Shown: positions 1 through 7,548 of the stretch, in pieces
How positions within the stretch are numbered: position 1 is the first letter of the stretch
How the letters are laid out: the number at the start of each line of letters is the position of its first letter
Source: DALYLB01 sp046154695
GTDB taxonomy: Bacteria > Acidobacteriota > Blastocatellia > RBC074
Assembly (NCBI GenBank): GCA_046154695.1
Contig: JBJXFI010000364.1
Location: 1 to 17,670 of the forward strand
Direction: 5' to 3'
Length of the DNA stretch: 17,670 bases
Made by a program: the position numbers and the translations under genes
Notes under the pieces: model-generated
Seen by the model: only the letters and a program-made list of their open reading frames with translations
Databases searched by the model: none
Told to the model about the DNA's origin: nothing

Positions 1-66
1 AGAAACTCGCCCCGCTCCTCGCTCAGAATCCGGCCTCAAAATGAACCCCGCTGGCCGAGGCCGGCG

Positions 67-126
67 CGTGTTCAGTTTTCTACGTTTTCCGTGTTCGGTT
101 TTCTACGGTTTTACGTGTTCGGTAAC
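67..126. repeat. 2.5-copy tandem repeat of about 23-24 bp
   Basis: Three successive units begin CGTGTTC: 67-89, 90-113 and a partial one at 114-126. Units 1 and 2 share CGTGTTC(A/G)GTTTTCTACG followed by a T-rich end. The third stops just before the ATG of the truncated ATPase remnant. The unit is T-rich, unlike the GC-rich bases 1-66, in which I see no gene. It may mark the break point where the remnant lost its 5' part. I do not recognise the repeat. Confidence 0.6.
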
Positions 127-684
127 ATGCCCGTGTTGGATATTCTTGATCGCCACTTCGGGGACTATCAGGTCTTCTTTTTCACGTATGACAGGCCATG
201 GTACGAGATCGTTAAAAATCACATCGAAAGCCGGAGCGGGATGGCCAATTGGGAATGTGTGGAGTTCTTTTCCGCCCGTACGGACGATCAGGACTTGCCC
301 ATTTATGCGCCTGAGCGAAAATTTTTAGAACGTGCCAAAGAACATTTGAACAACAACGATTGGAAAGCCGCCGCCGTTTATGCGCGAACCCACTTTGAGG
401 CGAAATTAAAAAAGTTCTGCGACAAGAAAGCTCTTAAAGTGCGCTATAAAGAAAAGGCCAACGAACTAAAATCAGAAGATTTCTGGGACGCAATAAAAAG
501 CGAGGCGGCCAATCAGAAATGGGTTTCATTGACCGATCAATTGGTGAGCGATGTCCAGAAATACCGCAAGGTCATTCTGAATCCGTTGAGCCATGCTGAT
601 TGGAGCAATGTTCATCGCCGCGAAGTCGAAGAGGCCATCGAGGTGATTGAGCGATTCGAGGCTGCCTTGAACGTCATCCCCTAA
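127..684 (+). pseudogene. C-terminal remnant of an SMC/RecN-like AAA-family ATPase
   Basis: The 185 residues from the ATG at 127 resemble the end of large AAA-family (SMC-like) ATPases. The opening MPVLDILDRHFGDYQVFFFT followed by YDRPWYEIVK matches the segment just after the Walker B region in that family. A charged helical tail follows (YARTHFEAKLKKFCDKK at 85-101), with the conserved-looking ending LNPLSHAD at 151-158. The ATP-binding P-loop, coiled coil and Walker B itself are absent. No Shine-Dalgarno site precedes the ATG; a tandem repeat does. The frame stays open upstream to a GTG at 91, but that part is repeat-encoded. I infer a 5'-truncated relic, perhaps of a defence-type ATPase given the neighbours. 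A short independently expressed protein is less likely. The family assignment rests on remembered sequence patterns, not a search. Confidence 0.55.
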
Positions 685-739
685 TTCCCATGTTTCCTCC
701 GCTTCGCCATCTAATAAAACGGGAACCCGCTTGCCGATT

Positions 740-1957
740 TCAAGATCGCCGGATTACGACTTTAAACTGGTTTCCTTCCCGGTCGTCAATAAATTCAATT
801 GCAGGATATGTCTTGAGCGCCCATCGGACGCCGTTACCAAGTCCGCGATAAGGGAGCAATCTCGTGCCGAACGACGCAAGTATGGGATTGCGAATGTTTG
901 ATATGCCATTTTTGATGTTTTCGACCGTCAGATTGTTTGGGAGATGGCCCGGACTGATGATCTCGACTCGATTGGTGAATACGAAAACCTTCACCGGCGC
1001 GGAGATGAAATAATCTCGATGAATCAGCGCATTCGCCATCAACTCTTCGAGGGCGATGCGTGGAATTTCCGGCTCTCCTACGGTATTCACTCCCTGGTCT
1101 CCTTGTTGGAAGCGAAGATTGGAGAGAATGAATCCCAGCGTCTTTTGGAAAACATCCGCAAGTTTGCCGGTAATGTCTTGGCTATCCAGATATTGATGTT
1201 GGTCTGGCTCCGTCCCGAGATAAGAGGCTGCTTTGACGAGAAAAACGGGCAGGCGGCTTTGCGGGCGAACCGCAAACAAGAGCGCGCCTGCGATATTTAG
1301 AGCGGCGTCTCGAGCGAGATCGAGATTCTCGAGCAATTTTGGGAGCGGTGTGTCCTGTTGCTCCAGCGGCTGGCCATATTCGCGTTGGAAAAAGTTGCTG
1401 AAATAGTCCAGGTCGAGATTGGCCACGCTCAGGCCATTTGCCGGAAGCTCATCGCTATGGATCAGGCCCGCACTCTGAAACATGCGTTGGATTTCTTCTC
1501 GGGAAGTCGCTTTTCGTTTATCCGCGCCACTCTTAATCCAGATTACCCCGGCATTGTCCATATAGGGTTTGCTGATGCCTGCCGAAATCGACACTACAAG
1601 CACCAGTCCATTCGGATGGGCCACATTCTCCGTAGAGGGGCAGATCGGCGGATTGAGCAATTGGGAGGCGGCTTTGGACACCAGTTGATTCAACCGTTTG
1701 ATCTCCTGGAAGGTTAAACCGATCACTTCGCCGGTGTCATCCACCCCAATAAAAAGTTTCCCTCCATTGGAATTGCTGAAGGCCGCCATCTCCGCTGCGA
1801 GGGAGTCCATATTCCTGAAATCCTCTTTGAATTGATGGCGGCTGTCCTCACCTCGTCCTATGAGTTCGATCAGTTCTATGGTTTCCATATCTGGTAAATG
1901 TTCCGGCCATAGAGGCGCGCCTGAATAGGCGAAGGACGATCCGCGAGGGTCGTGCAA
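740..1957 (-). CDS. AlbA_2 (Schlafen-like) DNA-binding domain protein with C-terminal GHKL/HATPase_c_4-type domain
   Basis: The 405-residue product has two parts. Residues about 30-160 match the AlbA_2 (formerly AAA_4) domain: HQFKEDF at 41-47, FSNSNGGKLFIGVDD at 60-74, and IWIKSGADKRKATSREE at 139-155. Residues about 290-405 match the RecG-like/HATPase_c_4 C-terminal domain: ALEELMANALIHRDY at 302-316, VEIISPGHLP at 331-340 and a glycine-rich RGLGNGV at 371-377. Such proteins are called transcriptional regulators or ATP-binding proteins; the substrate is unknown. The TTG start at 1957 lies 7 bases after the HEPN stop, suggesting translational coupling. An ATG at 1888 would give 382 residues; neither start has a clear ribosome binding site. 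Low GC sets it apart from the housekeeping genes. It is the last gene of the MOSC-mntA-hepT-AlbA_2 string and is convergent with the ATPase remnant. It may regulate or act with the toxin pair. Confidence 0.85.
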   Translation of the reverse strand: MHDPRGSSFAYSGAPLWPEHLPDMETIELIELIGRGEDSRHQFKEDFRNMDSLAAEMAAFSNSNGGKLFIGVDDTGEVIGLTFQEIKRLNQLVSKAASQLLNPPICPSTENVAHPNGLVLVVSISAGISKPYMDNAGVIWIKSGADKRKATSREEIQRMFQSAGLIHSDELPANGLSVANLDLDYFSNFFQREYGQPLEQQDTPLPKLLENLDLARDAALNIAGALLFAVRPQSRLPVFLVKAASYLGTEPDQHQYLDSQDITGKLADVFQKTLGFILSNLRFQQGDQGVNTVGEPEIPRIALEELMANALIHRDYFISAPVKVFVFTNRVEIISPGHLPNNLTVENIKNGISNIRNPILASFGTRLLPYRGLGNGVRWALKTYPAIEFIDDREGNQFKVVIRRS

Positions 1958-1964
1958 GGTGGGC

Positions 1965-2306
1965 TCAGGTTAATTCTGTCTCTAAATTCTCAAGCGAATG
2001 GTGAAGCGGTTCTATTTTGTTTTGCACGATATCCCACAAGATATCGTCATCAATTCCGAAGTACACGTGAATCAGGAGATTTCTAACCGCAATGATCTTC
2101 GCCCAATCAATATCCGGACGTAACGATTTCACTTCATCGGGGAGTTGTCTCGCCACCTCACCAAGCAGTTCGACATTGCGAATCGTCGCGTCATAAATAA
2201 CCCCGTGCTGCTCGAATTCCTCTCGGCTCACACCGCTGGTATACGACTGAATCTTTTCGCAAAACTCCTTCATATCCCGCACCAGGATCAGCCAGTCACG
2301 TGACAT
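1965..2306 (-). CDS. hepT: HEPN-domain ribonuclease toxin (DUF86, HepT type)
   Basis: This 113-residue all-helical protein carries the catalytic HEPN motif RNLLIHVY at 75-82, an exact R-x4-H-x-Y. In the MntA-HepT family this motif forms the RNase active site, and its tyrosine is the target of oligo-AMPylation by the antitoxin. The length is typical. A longer reading from a TTG at 2327 is possible, but I chose the ATG at 2306 because AAAGGAGG lies 6 bases upstream, inside the end of mntA. The gene overlaps mntA by 11 bases, as expected for a co-translated toxin-antitoxin pair. All key motif residues are present, so the toxin appears intact. Being AT-rich, it was probably acquired horizontally. 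Confidence 0.92.
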   Translation of the reverse strand: MSRDWLILVRDMKEFCEKIQSYTSGVSREEFEQHGVIYDATIRNVELLGEVARQLPDEVKSLRPDIDWAKIIAVRNLLIHVYFGIDDDILWDIVQNKIEPLHHSLENLETELT

Positions 2307-2589
2307 GGATGGCCTCCTTTTCGACAAACGGGCGAACCTCTTTGCGCAGGCCCTTTTGCGTCACGAGATCTACGGGGCGATTCAATATATTTTCCAGGAA
2401 AAATTTCAGATCCATATACCCGTCAAAGGTGGCCGGTCCGTCAAATTCCACCAGCACGTCGATATCGCTATCTTCGCGCATTTCGTCCCGCGCGGCGGAT
2501 CCAAACAGGGTGAGGCGCTTGACCGTGAACCGGGATTGGATTTCCTGCCAGTGCTGATTCAACAGAGATAAAATCTGAATTTTATTCAT
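2296..2589 (-). CDS. mntA: MNT nucleotidyltransferase antitoxin (MntA type)
   Basis: The 97-residue product is a minimal nucleotidyltransferase. It has the signature GSAARDEMREDSDID at 30-44, an exact G-S-x10-D-x-D, and a likely third metal-binding aspartate at D74 in RPVDLV. In characterised MntA-HepT systems this enzyme neutralises the HEPN toxin by adding AMP units to its active-site tyrosine. The ATG at 2589 overlaps the MOSC stop codon as ATGA, and GAGGAG lies just upstream within the MOSC gene, so its translation probably depends on ribosomes finishing MOSC. It precedes and overlaps hepT. GC content drops abruptly at its start. Confidence 0.92.
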   Translation of the reverse strand: MNKIQILSLLNQHWQEIQSRFTVKRLTLFGSAARDEMREDSDIDVLVEFDGPATFDGYMDLKFFLENILNRPVDLVTQKGLRKEVRPFVEKEAIHVT

Positions 2590-3056
2590 TTCTCCTCGAA
2601 TCCCAGCGTCAATTGTCGCTCGTCCGGGATCACATGGACCTCATCGCCGGGGTGGACGGCGCCGCCGACGAGGATGCGGGCGAGCTGGCCGCAGCGGCCG
2701 TAAAGCCGTTTGGGCAGGCGGTTGTCGATGCGGGTGATGGAGCGGCACGGGGAACGGCGCTCGACGATCTCCAGGGTCGTCTCGCCGACGCGCAGGCGCG
2801 CGCCGGGGGAGAGCGCGTCCAGATCGATCTGTTCGGTGAAGAGATTGGCTGCGAGCTGCTCGGGCGCGACGGAAAAGCCCTCGGCGTGCAGTTGCGCGAG
2901 CGTCTCGGCCGCGAAGAGGCTGACCTGCCGCCGCGGATCATGGCCGGCATGGCTGTCTCCGCGCAGGCCGTAATCGGCCACGAGCTCGGCCGAATTCACG
3001 GCCGTCTTGGCATCGCCTTTCCTCGCGCCGATGTGGATGCTGGTCAGTCTTCCCAT
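2586..3056 (-). CDS. MOSC-domain protein (YiiM-like)
   Basis: The 156-residue protein is essentially one MOSC (molybdenum cofactor sulfurase C-terminal) domain. Typical landmarks are GLRGDSHAG at 30-38, RQVSLF at 43-48, NLFTEQID at 71-78, a GARLRVGE strand at 85-92, the conserved cysteine in RSPCRSI (C104), and GRCGQLARILVGGAVHPGDEV near the end. Such stand-alone MOSC proteins are thought to bind a molybdenum cofactor or act in detoxification of N-hydroxylated compounds; the exact substrate cannot be read from sequence. No strong ribosome site precedes the ATG. It is GC-rich, like the dehydrogenase gene 171 bases upstream on the same strand, and its stop codon overlaps the mntA start. Confidence 0.88.
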   Translation of the reverse strand: MGRLTSIHIGARKGDAKTAVNSAELVADYGLRGDSHAGHDPRRQVSLFAAETLAQLHAEGFSVAPEQLAANLFTEQIDLDALSPGARLRVGETTLEIVERRSPCRSITRIDNRLPKRLYGRCGQLARILVGGAVHPGDEVHVIPDERQLTLGFEEK

Positions 3057-3064
3057 GATCTTCA

Positions 3065-3088
3065 GTTTGGAGTTCCGCGTTTACGCGG
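3065..3088 (+). repeat. 24-bp palindromic interspersed repeat, copy 1
   Basis: The unit contains GGAGTTCCGCG-TTTA-CGCGG, a perfect 5-bp stem with a TTTA loop. It matches the reverse complement of copy 2 at 20 of 24 positions, with a compensatory stem change. It lies 9 bases upstream of the MOSC gene, in inverted orientation to copies 2 and 3. The 3057-3227 gap otherwise holds only GC-rich sequence without a recognisable gene. Confidence 0.7.
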
Positions 3089-3156
3089 CGGGCTTTCGCC
3101 GGCGGACGAATGCGCGGGGCTCGAGCTTCGATCCAGGGCCCCCTCGCGCGAGGCCG

Positions 3157-3180
3157 CCGCCTGAAGGCGGAACTCCGAAC
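3157..3180 (-). repeat. 24-bp palindromic interspersed repeat, copy 2
   Basis: The plus strand reads CCGCC-TGAA-GGCGG followed by AACTCCGAAC: a perfect 5-bp stem with a 4-base loop and a conserved flank. It belongs to the same family as copies 1 and 3 and lies between the dehydrogenase and MOSC genes. Confidence 0.75.
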
Positions 3181-3202
3181 GCGCGCCCGTCCCGTTCAAT
3201 CG

Positions 3203-3226
3203 CCGCCCAAAGACGGGGCTCCGAAC
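3203..3226 (-). repeat. 24-bp palindromic interspersed repeat, copy 3
   Basis: The plus strand reads CCGCC-CAAA-GACGG then GGCTCCGAAC. The 5-bp stem is retained by one G-T wobble, and the flank CTCCGAAC is identical to copy 2. The two copies agree at 19 of 24 positions. It sits immediately beside the stop codon (3228-3230) of the E1 gene and could act as a 3' mRNA hairpin. Confidence 0.65.
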
Positions 3227-3227
3227 T

Positions 3228-5345
<2,118 letters not shown>

Positions 5346-5438
5346 TCTTCCGCTCTCTCCTTGGCCGCGCAAACAGTCGCAGGGATGCTTCGCTTCTTGA
5401 GGGTTGTGCCATCTCCGTAGTGCCGGTCGGAAGCCCAG

Positions 5439-5466
5439 TCTATACAACCCCGGGCGCGTTGTGCAA
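5439..5466 (-). promoter_or_regulatory. Putative sigma70-like promoter of the E1 gene
   Basis: On the minus strand TTGCAC (5466-5461) is followed, after 16 bases, by TATAGA (5444-5439). The predicted transcript would have a leader of roughly 85-90 bases before the ATG at 5345. I examined the leader for known riboswitch patterns and recognised none. The rest of the 5346-5528 gap separates E1 from the divergent dehydratase gene, for which I found no convincing promoter. Confidence 0.5.
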
Positions 5467-5528
5467 GCCGTCTTCTTTGTGAGAACATTCCGCCCGCGGA
5501 AGAGACGGAAGAGAAGGGGAGATCCAAA

Positions 5529-5816
5529 ATGAGACTGAATGAGGAGCAGATTCGCGACCACCTCTCGGCGCGGCCGGGTTGGCGGCACGAGGGGGAAGAG
5601 ATCGTCCGGGAGTTCAAATTCGCGGATTTCAGGCGGGCGATGGCGTTCGTCAATCGCGTCGCGGACGAGGCCGAGGCGATGAACCATCACCCCGACATTC
5701 TGATCCATGGCTGGAACAACGTGCGATTGCGCGTTATGACGCACGACAAGGGCGGATTGACCGTGAAGGATTTCAACCTGGCCGCGCGGATCGAGCCGCT
5801 GCTTCAAACCGACTGA
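5529..5816 (+). CDS. phhB: Pterin-4a-carbinolamine dehydratase (4a-hydroxytetrahydrobiopterin dehydratase)
   Basis: The 95-residue protein has the full-length single-domain fold of the PCD/DCoH family. It carries the signature MNHHPD at 51-56 and the downstream W-N-N-V-x-L-R-V-x-T-H strand (62-72) followed by GGLTVKDFNLA at 75-85. The histidines of NHHPD and H72 correspond to the active-site histidines. The family dehydrates the pterin product of aromatic amino acid hydroxylases; some members are thought to serve other pterin pathways. No hydroxylase gene is visible here, so the pathway is unproven. GGGGAG lies upstream of the ATG. The DUF2721 gene follows after 9 bases, suggesting cotranscription. 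Confidence 0.93.
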   Translation: MRLNEEQIRDHLSARPGWRHEGEEIVREFKFADFRRAMAFVNRVADEAEAMNHHPDILIHGWNNVRLRVMTHDKGGLTVKDFNLAARIEPLLQTD

Positions 5817-5825
5817 TCGAGACAA

Positions 5826-6374
5826 ATGCAAGAGACTCCGACGGCCCTCAACGTGCTGAGCGCCATTATCACCCCGGCCGTGTTGATCTCCGCCTGCGGG
5901 ACGCTGGTCATCTCGACCTCTTCCCGGCTGGCGCGGATTGTCGATCGCGTACGCGAACTGAGCCGCGTCATCGAGGAGATGTCCCGGGCCGAGGAAACCA
6001 TGGATTTCATCGAGGCGCGCCGCACCGAAGTCGACCGGCAGATCTCGATCCACACCCGCCGCAGCCGGCTGATCCAGAACTCGCTCACGGGCTTCTATCT
6101 TTCGCTGAGCCTCTTCGTGGCGGCGGCCGTCGCCGTCGGCGTGATCTCGATCTTCCCGCACAAACTGGATCGCGCCCTCTGGATTCCCAACATTTTCGGC
6201 ATCATCGGCACGATCATCATGTTTTACGGCTGCGTGATGCTCATCGCAGAAACCCGCCTCGCCCTCCGATCCGTCAATTCGGAGATGGAGTTCACCCTCC
6301 GGCTGCGGGAGAAACACCGGGAGCGCCGCGCCCTGGCGGAGGCCGAAACCCGGCGCGAAATCGCCCATTTGTGA
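5826..6374 (+). CDS. DUF2721 family membrane protein
   Basis: The 182-residue protein begins with a hydrophobic segment (about 9-30, ITPAVLISACGTLVIS) followed by the DUF2721-like pattern SSRLARIVDRVREL at 32-45. A charged helical region spans 46-82, two transmembrane helices lie at about 86-109 and 121-141, and the tail is strongly charged (154-182). The function of the family is unknown. It starts 9 bases after the dehydratase stop with a weak ribosome site, so coupled translation is likely. Its stop codon lies in the loop of a strong hairpin. Confidence 0.85.
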   Translation: MQETPTALNVLSAIITPAVLISACGTLVISTSSRLARIVDRVRELSRVIEEMSRAEETMDFIEARRTEVDRQISIHTRRSRLIQNSLTGFYLSLSLFVAAAVAVGVISIFPHKLDRALWIPNIFGIIGTIIMFYGCVMLIAETRLALRSVNSEMEFTLRLREKHRERRALAEAETRREIAHL

Positions 6375-6385
6375 GCAAATGGGCG
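6362..6385 (+). terminator. Perfect 10-bp hairpin over the DUF2721 stop codon
   Basis: CGCCCATTTG at 6362-6371 pairs perfectly with CAAATGGGCG at 6376-6385 across the loop TGAG, which contains the TGA stop. No T-run follows on the plus strand, so it is not a canonical intrinsic terminator. It may be a U-less terminator, an mRNA 3'-end stabiliser or a pause site between this operon and ctaB. Confidence 0.4.
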
Positions 6386-6480
6386 GCGATGGAAACCTGC
6401 CTCTAGACAAGCCGGCGCTCCTGTTCGTTTGCGGCGGAGCAGAGCGATTCGTTGCCGGCCTTTTCGCGGGAGCCGGCGAT

Positions 6481-6510
6481 TTGGAGAATCCCGGGCGGGT
6501 CTGGTATCTT
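6481..6510 (+). promoter_or_regulatory. ctaB: Possible ctaB promoter
   Basis: TTGGAG (6481-6486) and TATCTT (6505-6510) are separated by 18 bases, about 60 bases before the ctaB ATG. Both boxes deviate from consensus. This is the best pair I could find in the 193-base gap. Confidence 0.25.
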
Positions 6511-6567
6511 GTCGCTTTCCAGGCAAGTCTCTCTTTATCTTTCATCATCTATTCGAAAGGTTGTTCC

Positions 6568-7494
6568 ATGGAAGTCGTCACGCCCGCGGATGAAGGGGCT
6601 GTGCGGGACTCGGGAGTTGTTGTCGCCGCTTCGGCCGGGCTGGGAGCGATGCTGACGGCGTATCTCGACCTGACCAAGCCGCGCATCACGTTTCTCGTCG
6701 TCCTGTCGGCGATGGCCGGATTCGCTCTCGGATCGCCGGCATCGATCGACTGGACGCGGTTTTTTCACACGGTCGCGGGGATCGCGCTGCTTTCGAGCGG
6801 CATCGCCACGCTCAATCAATATCTGGAGCGGGACCGGGACGCGCTGATGCGCCGGACCAGCATCCGCCCGCTGCCGACGGGGAGGCTCTCGCCGGCGGGC
6901 GCGCTGCTTTTCGGCATCGCGCTCTCGCTCATCGCGGAACTCTATCTCGCCTGGTTTCTCAATCCGCTGACGGCGTTCTGGGGATTCGCGGCCCTTGCGA
7001 GTTACCTGTTCATTTACACCCCGCTCAAGACGCGAACGCACTGGTGCACGTTCATCGGCGCATTTCCGGGCGCCCTGCCGCCCCTGCTGGGGTGGACGGC
7101 GGCGAGAAATGAGATGGGGATCGAGGCGTTCGTGCTCTTCGGCATCCTGTTTCTCTGGCAGTTCCCGCACTTTCACGCCATCTCGACGATGTACCGCGAG
7201 GATTACAGGCGGGCCGGGATCCGTATGCTGCCGGTGGTCGAACCGGATGGCCGCTCAACCGGCCGGCAGATCATCGGGTATACCGCGGTTCTGCTTCCGG
7301 TGAGCCTGCTCCCCACACTGCTGCACTTCTCCGGCTGGATCTATTTCGGCGGCGCGGCGATGCTGGGCGCATGGTTTCTCTATGCCGGCATCGTCACCGC
7401 CCGGCAGTTGTCCCACCAGCAGGCGAAGCGGCTGCTCCGCGCCTCGGTCATGTATCTGCCGCTCCTGTTTCTGCTGATGGTGCTCAACCGATAG
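6568..7494 (+). CDS. ctaB: Protoheme IX farnesyltransferase (heme o synthase)
   Basis: The 308-residue polytopic membrane prenyltransferase of the UbiA superfamily makes heme o from heme b and farnesyl diphosphate for heme-copper oxidases. The first aspartate-rich region reads NQYLERDRDALMRRTSIRPL at 83-102, with the expected N83, D89 and D91, and is followed by PTGRLS. The second conserved region includes FLWQFPHFHAIS at 195-206 and DYRRAGIRMLPVV at 212-224. About nine hydrophobic segments are visible. I chose the ATG at 6568 because AAAGG precedes it; upstream in-frame codons lack a ribosome site and overlap the previous gene. No cytochrome oxidase gene lies beside it, although ctaB often sits with them. 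The gene is convergent with the hydrolase gene, whose stop lies 54 bases downstream. Confidence 0.95.
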   Translation: MEVVTPADEGAVRDSGVVVAASAGLGAMLTAYLDLTKPRITFLVVLSAMAGFALGSPASIDWTRFFHTVAGIALLSSGIATLNQYLERDRDALMRRTSIRPLPTGRLSPAGALLFGIALSLIAELYLAWFLNPLTAFWGFAALASYLFIYTPLKTRTHWCTFIGAFPGALPPLLGWTAARNEMGIEAFVLFGILFLWQFPHFHAISTMYREDYRRAGIRMLPVVEPDGRSTGRQIIGYTAVLLPVSLLPTLLHFSGWIYFGGAAMLGAWFLYAGIVTARQLSHQQAKRLLRASVMYLPLLFLLMVLNR

Positions 7495-7548
7495 CGCGGC
7501 ATTCGGCGGGCGGGCTTTCCACGCCATCGCCCCCCTGTCAACGATCCC

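Noticed and set aside
2307..2327. Longer hepT from a TTG at 2327
   Set aside because: The ATG at 2306 has AAAGGAGG 6 bases upstream; the TTG lacks such a site and would put that site inside the gene.
3065..3226. CRISPR array
   Set aside because: The three repeats are in mixed orientation with unequal spacing and internal palindromes, and no cas genes are present.
5346..5438. Possible riboswitch in the E1 leader
   Set aside because: The GC-rich leader has no motif that I can match to a known riboswitch class.
5346..6548. Long minus-strand extension of the E1 reading frame to about 1106 residues
   Set aside because: It is antisense to two well-recognised genes, has arginine- and proline-rich low-complexity composition, and the ATG at 5345 has a ribosome site and matches the family start.
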